A DNA stretch of 15,322 bases from Clostridia bacterium (GTDB taxonomy: Bacteria; Bacillota; Clostridia; Oscillospirales; Acutalibacteraceae), in contig JAFTCS010000142.1 of the NCBI GenBank assembly GCA_017454565.1, positions 1 through 15,322 on the forward strand, read 5' to 3'. The notes under the pieces were generated by a model. That model searched no databases. It was not told where the DNA came from and saw only the letters and a program-made list of their open reading frames with translations. Below are positions 7,144 to 14,473 of the stretch, one piece after another; position 1 is the first letter of the stretch, and every line of letters starts with the position of its first letter. The position numbers and the translations under genes were made by a program.

Positions 7144-8373
7144 TCATTCGGCTGAGGTTTCGTCAGCATCTCCGGCTTCGCTCTCAGATACGGCTGCTTC
7201 TTCATCTGTTCCGGCATCCTCGGCTGAGGTCAGCTCCGTTTCCTCAATATCCTCTGCGGGAGCTTCCTTTTTTTCATCCTCATCGTCCTCACCGAAGAAA
7301 CCGCTCTCCGGGCGGATATCTATTTTCCAGCCGGTAAGCTTGGCTGCCAGACGAACGTTCTGTCCCTTGTTGCCGATCGCCAGTGAAAGCTGACTGTCGG
7401 GAACCGTAGCCTTGCAGCACTTTTCGTTATCGGGATCAATGTCTATCTTCACTACCTCCGCGGGAGAAAGAGCTGCCGAAATGTACTTGACCGGATCGTC
7501 ACTGTATTCTATTATATCTATTTTCTCGCCGCCGAGCACATCGACTATGGTGCTCACGCGCTGACCGCGTGGACCTATGCAGGCGCCGACTGCGTCAACG
7601 TTCTCGTCACGGCTGCATACTGCTATCTTTGTTCTGGAGCCTGCTTCTCTTGATATGGACTTTATCTCTACAACACCCTGGAATATCTCGGGCACTTCGG
7701 ACTCAAAAAGTCTCTTCACAAGGTCGGGATGTGTTCTTGAAATTATTGCTCTCGGCTCCTTGCCGCCTGTCTTGACGTCTACAATGAACACCTTTATGTC
7801 ACTGCCCTCTGTAATTACCTCTCCGTTTATCTGCTCATTCTTGGGCAGCACCGCAATAGACTTTCCAAGACGGAGCGTAGCGTTGCCTGTTTTGGGGTCT
7901 ATCTGCTCTACCTTAGCGGTAACTATCTCTCTGAGCTTGCTCTGGTACTCTGCAAGAGCCTGACCCTTTTCGCCGTCACGAATTCCCTGACGGATAATGT
8001 TTCGGGCGGTCTGTACGGCTATTCTGCCGAAGTCCCTCGGGTCGAGCCTTATGCCCACCTTGTCGCCGGGCATAGCTGTTCTGGATATCTTTCTTGCATC
8101 GTCAATATAAATTTCGCGGTTCTTATCCGTAACCTCTTCATCAACAACTGTTTTTCTCAGGAAAACCTCAAAGCTGCCCTTAACGGGGTCAATGTCGATA
8201 AGTACGTCCTCATTGCCGCCGTAGGTATTCTTGCAGCCCGTTATGATAGCCTTTTCTATCTGGCTTATCATAAAGTCAACAGGAATGCCTCTCTCCTTTT
8301 CCATCAGCGCAAGAGCCTCAAAAAGCTCCTTGCTTCTGTTTTCCTGCTCGTTTTCTGTTTTTTTCTTTGCCAT
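7144..8373 (-). CDS. nusA: Transcription termination/antitermination factor NusA
   Basis: NusA binds RNA polymerase and nascent RNA and controls pausing, intrinsic termination and antitermination. The 409-residue product has the N-terminal polymerase-binding domain (about 1-145), an S1 domain (about 147-213), and two KH domains carrying GPRG (267-270) and GNKG (334-337). A 50-residue acidic tail (about 360-409, mostly Glu, Asp, Ala, Ser) replaces the C-terminal repeats found in proteobacterial NusA, as is usual for Bacillota, although the tail is longer than in Bacillus. The start is supported by GGAGGG 6 bases upstream. It lies 36 bases after rimP and 42 bases before rnpM in one operon. Confidence 0.97.
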   Translation of the reverse strand: MAKKKTENEQENRSKELFEALALMEKERGIPVDFMISQIEKAIITGCKNTYGGNEDVLIDIDPVKGSFEVFLRKTVVDEEVTDKNREIYIDDARKISRTAMPGDKVGIRLDPRDFGRIAVQTARNIIRQGIRDGEKGQALAEYQSKLREIVTAKVEQIDPKTGNATLRLGKSIAVLPKNEQINGEVITEGSDIKVFIVDVKTGGKEPRAIISRTHPDLVKRLFESEVPEIFQGVVEIKSISREAGSRTKIAVCSRDENVDAVGACIGPRGQRVSTIVDVLGGEKIDIIEYSDDPVKYISAALSPAEVVKIDIDPDNEKCCKATVPDSQLSLAIGNKGQNVRLAAKLTGWKIDIRPESGFFGEDDEDEKKEAPAEDIEETELTSAEDAGTDEEAAVSESEAGDADETSAE

Positions 8374-8409
8374 GAATGACCCTCCGTTCAGAATTGTAAG
8401 GCAGTTACC

Positions 8410-8892
8410 TTAAATCTCAAAATCATCTAATTTTATATATACCGTGTCCTTCTTGTTTATCACACGCTCGTTTCCGTCACAAACTATGGTAACAGTGTCC
8501 TTGTCATGGGCTACAAGCGTACCAGAAAAATCCCTTTGTCCACCAGCGTCAGGCCTTATCAGCTTTATCATAACTGCTGCGCCCAGAAAAGCATCAAAAT
8601 GCTCCGGCAGTATAAGTTCTCTTTCAATTCCCGGCGACGACACCTCAAGGATATAGTTCTGCTCGATGGGGTCAAGCTCGTCAAGTGGCTGATCCACCGC
8701 CCTTGTAAGGTTCTCGCAGTCCTCGATGGTAACTCCGCTGTCCTTGTCAATAAAGATTCTCAGGTACCACTGGGCGCCCTCTTTAAGAAAGCGCACGTCC
8801 CATAAAGTTAGACCCATATCCTCAGCGATAGGCTTTACCAGTTCAGTCACCAGTTCAATGGTATTTCCCTTTTTGTTTTTCTTGTCTGCCAT
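8410..8892 (-). CDS. rimP: Ribosome maturation factor RimP
   Basis: RimP assists assembly of the 30S subunit. The 160-residue protein shows the N-terminal alpha/beta domain (about 12-85: IAEDMGLTLWDVRFLKEG, YLRIFIDKDSGVTIEDCE, then the LDELDPIEQNYILEVSSPG signature) and the C-terminal SH3-like barrel (about 93-158). Length and order match the family. The start is supported by AGGAG 5 bases upstream. It is the first gene of the rimP-nusA-rnpM-ylxQ-infB operon and is preceded by a structured leader. Confidence 0.96.
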   Translation of the reverse strand: MADKKNKKGNTIELVTELVKPIAEDMGLTLWDVRFLKEGAQWYLRIFIDKDSGVTIEDCENLTRAVDQPLDELDPIEQNYILEVSSPGIERELILPEHFDAFLGAAVMIKLIRPDAGGQRDFSGTLVAHDKDTVTIVCDGNERVINKKDTVYIKLDDFEI

Positions 8893-8908
8893 ATTTTCTC
8901 CTGTTTCC

Positions 8909-8967
8909 GACCTGCATCAAAGCAGATCTCCTATTAACGATAAAAGAGCGGGTCGCCCCACTCTTTT
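8909..8967 (-). promoter_or_regulatory. Structured leader of the rimP operon, possible attenuator
   Basis: Read on the minus strand, the leader first forms a hairpin at 8967-8942: AAAAGAGTGGG and CCCGCTCTTTT make 11 pairs (one G-U) around a GCGA, GNRA-type, tetraloop, with a U run as the right arm. A second hairpin at 8928-8909 (GATCTGC/GCAGGTC, 7 pairs) follows, preceded by AGGAG. The first hairpin looks like a weak intrinsic terminator placed before the operon. As the operon encodes NusA, feedback control of termination here is possible; that is inference, drawing on the known NusA autoregulation in Escherichia coli. Confidence 0.5.
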
Positions 8968-8994
8968 GTCAATTACCATATTCATACTATAATA

Positions 8995-9023
8995 AGTGTA
9001 GCACACCTTTTATGATTTTGCAA
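8995..9023 (-). promoter_or_regulatory. Promoter of the rimP-infB operon
   Basis: On the minus strand TTGCAA (9023-9018) and TACACT (9000-8995) are spaced by 17 bases, with TG one base upstream of the -10 box (extended -10, TGCTACACT). It lies about 100 bases before the rimP start and is the only well-spaced candidate there. Confidence 0.65.
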
Positions 9024-9064
9024 GTTTTTTTTCGTTGGAAAGCTTATTTTATGCGGTAATTTAA

Positions 9065-9703
9065 TCAGCAAAACAGCTCCGGAAATTCCTTTGCAAGGCA
9101 TTTTTCCACTTCCGAAGCAAGCCTGCTGTGAGCATCTGCGTTCAGGTGTATGCCGTCGGAAGGGTCGGTCTCTATAAATTGCGCCGCATCAAGAAAAGCG
9201 CAGTCACGAGCCTGTGCAAGTTTCCTGTACTTTTCGGCAAGCCGCTTTGACACTTCAATGCTGCGATCGTCAAAATTTTCCGCAAACCTGCCGGACTTCA
9301 CTCCGTCATTGACCACAGCGGGGGATATCAGCAGCAGGCGTATCTTAGGGTCAAAAAGGCGCACCGCAGAGATCAGCACGTCCAGTCCTTTGGTGATATC
9401 ACTTTCATCAGCGCCGAATTTGATCTTACAGTCATTGGTGCCCAGCATTATCACCATGCAGTCTATCGGATCATTTTTTTGCAGTATGCCGCTGAGCATG
9501 AGTGAGCCGTTCCTGTCTGCGCCTACAGGATCGTCAAATACAGTCGTGCGTCCGTTTACGCCTTCTTCAATAACCTGACAGCCTTTTGAGACAAGACTTT
9601 TTTTCAGGCGTCCTGACCATCTGGTATTTTCGTCAAATCTTTCACCCACAGCCGGCACATAGCCGTAGGTATTGGAATCTCAGAAACAGACTATTCTTTT
9701 CAT
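9065..9703 (-). pseudogene. SGNH/GDSL esterase gene interrupted by an in-frame TGA at the GDS motif
   Basis: The frame starting at ATG 9703 (GGGAGA ribosome site upstream) reads MKRIVCF, then TGA (9682-9680), then DSNTYGYVPAVGERFDE. In SGNH hydrolases the stop position is the invariant Gly of the GDS nucleophile motif, so one base change GGA to TGA explains it. Read through, the product would be 212 residues, with block II NGRT (50-53), block III GTND (88-91) and the catalytic dyad in SDGIHLN (Asp183, His186). It resembles small arylesterase/acyltransferases such as Mycobacterium smegmatis MsAcT, for example in the EEG...RTT...DDP and IIMLGTND-like segments. All else is intact, so the lesion is recent, or a sequencing error. 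A downstream GTG at 9658 would restart translation but lose the catalytic serine. UGA as sense codon is unlikely because genes here end in TGA. Confidence 0.85.
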
Positions 9704-9735
9704 TTTCCCATCTCCCGGATAATTTTTACAAAATA

Positions 9736-9764
9736 ATTATAACATATTTTTGCAGCATGTTCAA
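9736..9764 (-). promoter_or_regulatory. Promoter of the SGNH hydrolase gene
   Basis: On the minus strand TTGAAC (9764-9759) and a perfect TATAAT (9741-9736) are spaced by exactly 17 bases, 32 bases before the ATG at 9703. It diverges from the pcrA promoter, with 32 bases between the two -35 boxes. Its preservation fits a recently broken gene. Confidence 0.72.
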
Positions 9765-9796
9765 TCCTTGCCAGAATTTGACCAGCTCCGACAGGC

Positions 9797-9825
9797 TTGA
9801 ATAAAAATCATAAATGTAGTATAAT
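9797..9825 (+). promoter_or_regulatory. Promoter of pcrA
   Basis: TTGAAT (9797-9802) and a perfect TATAAT (9820-9825) are spaced by 17 bases, 50 bases before the pcrA start codon. Confidence 0.75.
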
Positions 9826-9875
9826 ATGCTTGTCAGATAATATATAGAACACTATGAAAAAGGGCTGATCTCTAA

Positions 9876-12257
9876 ATGACAGAAGAAACAAGGAAAAAGC
9901 TTATTGTTCTCAGAAAAAAAATAATCGAAAACGAATTTTCGCAGCTCAACGATATGCAAAGAGCTGCCGCCCTGACCGTAAAAGGCCCGCTGCTCATACT
10001 TGCCGGAGCAGGCAGCGGAAAGACCACAGTGCTTGTCAACCGCGTGGCGCATATTCTCCGATGGGGCGAAGCTTACGAAAGCGAAAATCTTTACGGGGAA
10101 TACACTGACGAGGAGATCACGGCGATAAACCGGGCAGCCGAAGGCTCTGAAGCTCTGCCCGACGAGCTTGCCGAAAAGCTATCCGTTTCACGGGTATACC
10201 CGTGGAGGATACTTGCCATTACCTTTACAAACAAGGCTGCAAACGAGCTTAAAGAGAGGATATGCACAAGAGTAGGCGACCCCGGCAAGGATATCTGGGC
10301 GTCCACGTTCCACTCCTGCTGCACGAGAATACTCCGCAGGTTTGGTGAGAATTTAGGGTTCACTTCACATTTTACCATATACGACGCGGACGACCAGAAG
10401 CGTCTTATCAAAGACTGTATGAAAACCCTGAACATCGACGAAAAGATGCTTCCAATAAAGTCTGTCATGGCCGAGATCTCCAGTGCAAAGGACTCCATGA
10501 CCGACCCCGACAGCTACAAGGACATAGCTCAGAGCGACACAAGGCTCGTTTCTATCGCAAGGGTCTACTCTCTCTATCAGCAAAGACTTTTAGCGTCTGA
10601 CGCCATGGACTTTGACGATATTATATGCAATACCGTTGAGCTTTTCAACAAATTTCCGGAGGTGCTCGAACATTACAGCGAACAGTTCCGCTATATTATG
10701 GTGGACGAGTATCAGGACACCAACCACATACAGTATGAACTTGTCCGTATGCTTGCCTCAAAGCATCACAACCTCTGTGTAGTGGGTGACGATGACCAGA
10801 GTATTTATAAATTCCGCGGCGCGACCATAAGAAATATTCTTGACTTTGAGGACGATTTTGAAAACGCAAGAACCATCAGACTGGAACAGAACTACCGTTC
10901 CACAAAGAATATACTTTCCGCCGCCAACAGCGTTATCGGCAACAACTACGAGAGAAAGTCCAAGACCCTCTGGACGGAAAACGAGATCGGAAACAAAATA
11001 ACCGTTTACTCCGCCATAGACGAGCGCGACGAAAGCGATTATATTGCCAAGGATATTCAGGAAAGAGTGAAAAAAGGCGGCAGATATTCCGACAACGCCA
11101 TACTCTACAGAATGAACTCCCAGTCACAGAGTCTTGAGCGCAACTTTGTCTATGCAGGCATACCATACAAGATCGTAGGCGGCAGACGTTTTTACGAACG
11201 CAGAGAAATACGCGACATGATCGCATACCTTGCCGTAATATGCAACCACAGTGACAACATAAGATTGAAGAGGATCATCAACGTTCCAAAGCGCGGCATA
11301 GGAGACAAGACCGTGAGCGTCATAGAGGAGATAAGCGCGACACTCGGGCAGAGCATGATCGACACCATGCGCCAGTCGGATGAATTTGAGGCTCTTGCAA
11401 AAAGCAGCAGGAAGCTCCGGGAATTCTGCTCAATGATAGACGACCTTACTGCGATGACGGAAACCTCTTCTGTACACGATATGTACGCCGAACTGCTCAC
11501 ACGCCTTGACTACCGCAGCTTCCTGATAAAATCCACCGATTACACCGAAACAGCGGCCGAAAACGTAGAGGAGCTTGCCAACAGCATTGCCCAGTACGAA
11601 AACGACGCCGCCGAGACCGGAGAGACTCCCACGCTTCAGGGTTTTCTTGAAGAGACGGCTCTTCTCAGCGATATTGACGGCCTTGACAACGAGGGCGACT
11701 GTGTTGTTATGATGACCCTGCACAACGCCAAGGGTCTTGAATTCAACAACGTCTACATCCCCGGAATGGAGGAAAACGTATTTCCGGGATATCAGGCCAC
11801 ACTCAGCACCCATGACATGCAGGAGGAGCGCCGGCTTGCATACGTCGGCATCACCCGCGCAAGAAAAGAGCTTACACTTATCCATGCCACCAGCCGCATG
11901 GTGTTCGGTCACACCAACCGTAACCGACCCTCGCGATTTATCGGTGAGATACCCGACGATCTGAAAAATCCTGTTTCCCGTGTCATCACTCCCGTTGATA
12001 TGCCGGAAATGGATATCCCGAACCAGAAGTCTGCCCGACGTGCAGACCTTGCCGCCAGCAAGATCATAACCTCAGTTGCCTCACACAAGCCGGCTCAGAT
12101 CTTTTCTGTGGGCATGCGCGTACACCACAAGACCTTCGGTGACGGCTCGATCATTGACGTAAAGCCTATGGCAAAGGACAATATGCTGGAGATCGCCTTT
12201 GACACCGTAGGCACCAAAATGCTCATGTCATCATTTGCAAACCTCACTATTCTCTGA
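9876..12257 (+). CDS. pcrA: ATP-dependent 3'-5' DNA helicase PcrA/UvrD (superfamily 1)
   Basis: This helicase unwinds DNA in nucleotide-excision and mismatch repair and clears RecA or stalled polymerase from DNA. The 793-residue protein has the Q motif (LNDMQRAAA, ~24-32), Walker A AGAGSGKT (43-50), motif Ia ITFTNKAA, motif II VDEYQDTN (~276-283), motif III GDDDQSIYKFRGA (~303), motif IV LEQNYRS (~336), motif V TLHNAKGLEF (~613) and motif VI AYVGITRARKE (~654). The last 50 residues form the Tudor-like C-terminus seen in PcrA (FSVGMRVHHKTFGDGSI), which binds RNA polymerase in Bacillus. About 40 extra residues (~64-105) sit between motifs I and Ia compared with the Bacillus or Geobacillus enzyme. 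The ribosome site is weak (AGGG 11 bases upstream). ligA, often next to pcrA in Bacillota, is absent here. Confidence 0.96.
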   Translation: MTEETRKKLIVLRKKIIENEFSQLNDMQRAAALTVKGPLLILAGAGSGKTTVLVNRVAHILRWGEAYESENLYGEYTDEEITAINRAAEGSEALPDELAEKLSVSRVYPWRILAITFTNKAANELKERICTRVGDPGKDIWASTFHSCCTRILRRFGENLGFTSHFTIYDADDQKRLIKDCMKTLNIDEKMLPIKSVMAEISSAKDSMTDPDSYKDIAQSDTRLVSIARVYSLYQQRLLASDAMDFDDIICNTVELFNKFPEVLEHYSEQFRYIMVDEYQDTNHIQYELVRMLASKHHNLCVVGDDDQSIYKFRGATIRNILDFEDDFENARTIRLEQNYRSTKNILSAANSVIGNNYERKSKTLWTENEIGNKITVYSAIDERDESDYIAKDIQERVKKGGRYSDNAILYRMNSQSQSLERNFVYAGIPYKIVGGRRFYERREIRDMIAYLAVICNHSDNIRLKRIINVPKRGIGDKTVSVIEEISATLGQSMIDTMRQSDEFEALAKSSRKLREFCSMIDDLTAMTETSSVHDMYAELLTRLDYRSFLIKSTDYTETAAENVEELANSIAQYENDAAETGETPTLQGFLEETALLSDIDGLDNEGDCVVMMTLHNAKGLEFNNVYIPGMEENVFPGYQATLSTHDMQEERRLAYVGITRARKELTLIHATSRMVFGHTNRNRPSRFIGEIPDDLKNPVSRVITPVDMPEMDIPNQKSARRADLAASKIITSVASHKPAQIFSVGMRVHHKTFGDGSIIDVKPMAKDNMLEIAFDTVGTKMLMSSFANLTIL

Positions 12258-12323
12258 AAAACGTCTTTCCGTTCCACTATCGGGAAGCACATACCGTTTA
12301 TTCACATAACAGGAGGAAACCAC

Positions 12324-13328
12324 ATGCCTGCCATCGTTTCACATTATCTGTTAGCGGAAAGAGTTCTCCATGACCTTGCACAGCTGCTGCCTGATGTCGA
12401 TATCGACAGAACAGCCTTTATATGGGGTGCATCCGGACCTGATATTTTTTTCTGTCACCGCATACTGCCGCACCAGAAGCAGCGAAGCCTGCGCACCATG
12501 AGCACCAAGATGCACAACACTTCGCCCGAGCTTATACTTAATTATCTGGTCAGCTACGCCCGCTTAAAGTGCGACGACATCGCCATGAGCTACGCGCTGG
12601 GTTTTGTTACTCACTATGCCTTTGATTCGCTGGCTCACCCTTTCATACTTTATTCAGCGGATGTAATGTCTCTGTTCCAGCCGCACAAGCATTCCTCACT
12701 GTGCCACAACGAGATAGAATCGGCTCTGGATTCCCTTATGCTGAGGGCCGAACGCGGGCAGCGTATCTCTGACTTTCGTTTGCAGGATGCAGCACCCCTC
12801 GACCCTGTGGTGAACAACGCTATCGCCGCTGCAATGCAGGGTGCGCTGCTTTATCTGTACAATAAAGGCGCCTATAAATCAGAGATATACACTGCCCAGA
12901 AGGACTGGCGGCGCAGTCTTGCCGCACTTAACGACCGTCACGGACTCAAATACCGTTTTATAAGCCATGCCGAGCATCTTGTGGGACTGCCGCCGCTGCT
13001 GTCACCTATTTTCCGCAGGAACTACCCGGATATTTCCATGGATCCCGCAAATTTGCAGCATAACAAATGGGTAGACAAGGCGACATCCGCCGAGCACAGT
13101 GAATCCTTTTTTGAGTTAGCGGATAAAGCGGAGGAGCTTTCAATAAGACTGATAACACGCATTCTGTGCGGCAGCAGACTGACCCACGACGACTGCTCCG
13201 CGTCATTTTCAGGAGCAAAGCTTATTGTGAACAACACTTCAAGCTGCCAGTCGGGGGGACTTTTGCGAAGAAGTCCCCCCGACACCCCCGAAAACGCTGT
13301 TCGCGTTGATAGTTCACTCAAGTCGTGA
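12324..13328 (+). CDS. Zinc-dependent phospholipase C-like protein
   Basis: The 334-residue product matches the zinc-dependent phospholipase C family (PF00882) found as a stand-alone cytoplasmic protein in many Clostridia. Likely metal ligands are His7 (IVSHYLLAE), Asp40 in GASGPDIFF (35-43), the HxxxDxxxH core His97-Asp101-His105 (THYAFDSLAHPF), and His128/Glu130 in CHNEIES. No signal peptide is present, unlike secreted alpha-toxin-type enzymes, so an intracellular hydrolase with an unknown substrate is more likely; the phospholipase name is family-level only. AGGAGG lies 7 bases before the start. It follows pcrA by 66 bases without a clear terminator and may be co-transcribed. From Gln309 on, the protein is encoded by a hairpin repeat (CQSGGLLRRSPPDTPENAV), so the native C-terminus was probably replaced or extended by insertion. 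Confidence 0.82.
   Translation: MPAIVSHYLLAERVLHDLAQLLPDVDIDRTAFIWGASGPDIFFCHRILPHQKQRSLRTMSTKMHNTSPELILNYLVSYARLKCDDIAMSYALGFVTHYAFDSLAHPFILYSADVMSLFQPHKHSSLCHNEIESALDSLMLRAERGQRISDFRLQDAAPLDPVVNNAIAAAMQGALLYLYNKGAYKSEIYTAQKDWRRSLAALNDRHGLKYRFISHAEHLVGLPPLLSPIFRRNYPDISMDPANLQHNKWVDKATSAEHSESFFELADKAEELSIRLITRILCGSRLTHDDCSASFSGAKLIVNNTSSCQSGGLLRRSPPDTPENAVRVDSSLKS
13249..13301 (-). repeat. GC-rich hairpin repeat, short inverted copy inside a coding region
   Basis: This is the second copy of the element at 3821-3955, in the opposite orientation. On the minus strand it reads AACAGCGTTTTCGGGGG (13301-13285), four bases, then a hairpin of GGGGGGACTT and AAGTCCCCCC arms (13280-13253) and GACT. 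The middle ~65 bases of the long copy (the GGTCTCC and TCTGC hairpins) and its last hairpin are missing. It supplies the C-terminal codons of the phospholipase C-like gene and may also act as that gene's RNA 3' structure. Confidence 0.78.
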
Positions 13329-13373
13329 CTTAACCAATCGCGGCTTATACTGATTTCTGTGCGCGAGTAGTGC

Positions 13374-13430
13374 AGTTAAAAATTTGTTTAACTTCCCCGC
13401 GAATTTATCCAGTGCGGTCACGCACCGCAC
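13374..13430. repeat. Two short inverted repeats in the convergent intergenic region
   Basis: AGTTAAA (13374-13380) pairs with TTTAACT (13387-13393) across 6 bases, and GTGCGGT (13412-13418) pairs with ACCGCAC (13424-13430) across 5 bases. Neither has a clear T run. They may be remnants of repeat units or weak RNA-end structures. Together with the next two entries they account for most of the 333-base stretch without a gene at 13329-13661. Confidence 0.5.
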
Positions 13431-13462
13431 ACAATAATTAGTTTTAAAACGACAACAGAAAA

Positions 13463-13542
13463 GTTTCGCTCAAGCCTTTTCAAAGGCTTGCGGTTTCCAA
13501 AGGCAGAGCCTTTGGTGGGAGGTTTGGAGGGCGAAGCCCTCT
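13463..13542. repeat. Three-hairpin repeat element (CAAGCC/CCAAAGGC/GAGGGC type)
   Basis: Three hairpins follow each other: CAAGCCTTT/AAAGGCTTG (13471-13490), CCAAAGGC/GCCTTTGG with loop AGA (13497-13515), and GAGGGC/GCCCTC with loop GAA (13527-13541). The opening GTTTCGCTC (13463-13471) also begins the minus-strand end of the long repeat at 3955-3947, which suggests that the two repeat types share modules. Similar purine-loop hairpin strings are familiar from Ruminococcaceae intergenic DNA; that is recall, not a search. Confidence 0.7.
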
Positions 13543-13601
13543 GACATTCAGGCGCGTAAAATTTATACTTTTTATAAAATAACAGTATCATATATAACAA
13601 A

Positions 13602-13627
13602 GGACCGATGAATCATTTCACCGGTCC
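13602..13627 (-). terminator. Probable terminator of the ECF transporter gene
   Basis: GGACCG (13602-13607) pairs with CGGTCC (13622-13627), with four more inner pairs (13609-13612 with 13617-13620) past one mismatch. On the minus strand the hairpin is followed by TTTGTTAT, an imperfect U tract. It starts 35 bases after the stop of the minus-strand gene. Confidence 0.55.
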
Positions 13628-13661
13628 ATAATTTTATTGAGATATAGTATACTACAAATTC

Positions 13662-14384
13662 TCAGGCATTTTTTGCAGGCTTGTACATTTTAGCCTTGCC
13701 TGCCACTACCGCAAGTGCCTTTGTGATGGCGGTACCTATAATGAAGCAGATAACCGCCTCAAGTACGGCGTTAACGCCTGCCATAGCAAAGAACAGTGCA
13801 AATACGTTTTCGGCGCCGTTCTTCTCGGCAATGCCTCTGATGATGTCCGTATTGTAGAAAAAGATGAACAGTGCGCTCATAAAGAACAGAGTATTCATAA
13901 GCGGTACGGAAAGGCTTGTGACAGCGTATGAGATGATCTTTGTCTTGTCTACTCTTCTGAGTCCGCGGAAGATAAGGCCTCCAAGCCAGCCTTCAAGTAT
14001 GCGGGGAACAAAGCACAGAGCTGCAGTGAGCCACGGATTGAGCTGGAAAAGTGCACCCGTGAGCGCGCTGGCGCCGCTTACCGCCTGAATAAAGCTGGTC
14101 AGACCAAAGATGCCGCCTACGATAGCGGAATCCACCGGACTGAGCAGTACCGCTGCAATAATGACCGGTATAGTCATAAATGTAATGGACAAAACAGGTG
14201 TTTTCAGATAGCCCAGCGGCGTGAATGCCATAATGAACATGATAGCCGTAAGCAGTCCTAAAAACGCCAGCCTGAAGGTCGGCTTCAGTTCGGGATAAGC
14301 TTTCTTTCCCGGCTGGTTGACCGCCTGAGCATTTTTCTGCCTTGCCTTGTTTTTCTCCTTGTGTTCCTTTGTCATTGCTTTCAT
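13662..14384 (-). CDS. ECF-type transporter substrate-binding (S) component
   Basis: This is an integral membrane protein of 240 residues from the ATG at 14384. The start has AGGAGGAG 7 bases upstream; the in-frame ATG at 14411 has no ribosome site. A Lys/Arg-rich cytoplasmic N-terminus (about 1-33) precedes five or six hydrophobic segments (roughly 38-59, 62-82, 85-105, 115-135, 150-178, 192-225). The segment AFLGLLTAIMFIMAFTPLGY resembles the first helix of ECF S components (PF12822 group), which bind a vitamin or similar micronutrient and dock on a shared EcfA-EcfA'-EcfT energising module. That module is not encoded nearby, so this would be a group II, stand-alone S component. The substrate cannot be told: no riboswitch that I recognise lies upstream, and no biosynthetic gene is adjacent. 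Confidence 0.8.
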   Translation of the reverse strand: MKAMTKEHKEKNKARQKNAQAVNQPGKKAYPELKPTFRLAFLGLLTAIMFIMAFTPLGYLKTPVLSITFMTIPVIIAAVLLSPVDSAIVGGIFGLTSFIQAVSGASALTGALFQLNPWLTAALCFVPRILEGWLGGLIFRGLRRVDKTKIISYAVTSLSVPLMNTLFFMSALFIFFYNTDIIRGIAEKNGAENVFALFFAMAGVNAVLEAVICFIIGTAITKALAVVAGKAKMYKPAKNA

Positions 14385-14420
14385 TGAAATTCTCCTCCTG
14401 CTGTTTTTCATATAGCTGCG

Positions 14421-14449
14421 AAAATACAGCGAATTCTTTACCTGAGCAA
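14421..14449 (-). promoter_or_regulatory. Candidate promoter of the ECF S-component gene
   Basis: On the minus strand TTGCTC (14449-14444) and TATTTT (14426-14421) are spaced by 17 bases, 36 bases before the start codon at 14384. Both boxes are two bases off consensus. Confidence 0.45.
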
Positions 14450-14473
14450 TACTTTTTTAAACATAAGTCTGCC

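Noticed and set aside
8945..8972. TTGACA-like -35 on the minus strand at 8972-8967 as a second rimP promoter
   Set aside because: At 17 bases downstream the sequence is CTCTTT inside the leader hairpin, which is no -10 box.
9680..9682. UGA read as selenocysteine in the SGNH gene
   Set aside because: The position is glycine, not cysteine or serine, in the family, and it lies next to, not at, the nucleophile. The following 40 bases show no convincing bSECIS hairpin that I can identify.
12258..12323. Terminator between pcrA and the phospholipase C-like gene
   Set aside because: CTTTCCG and CGGGAAG can pair across 9 bases, but the hairpin has no T run, so readthrough or a shared transcript is more likely.
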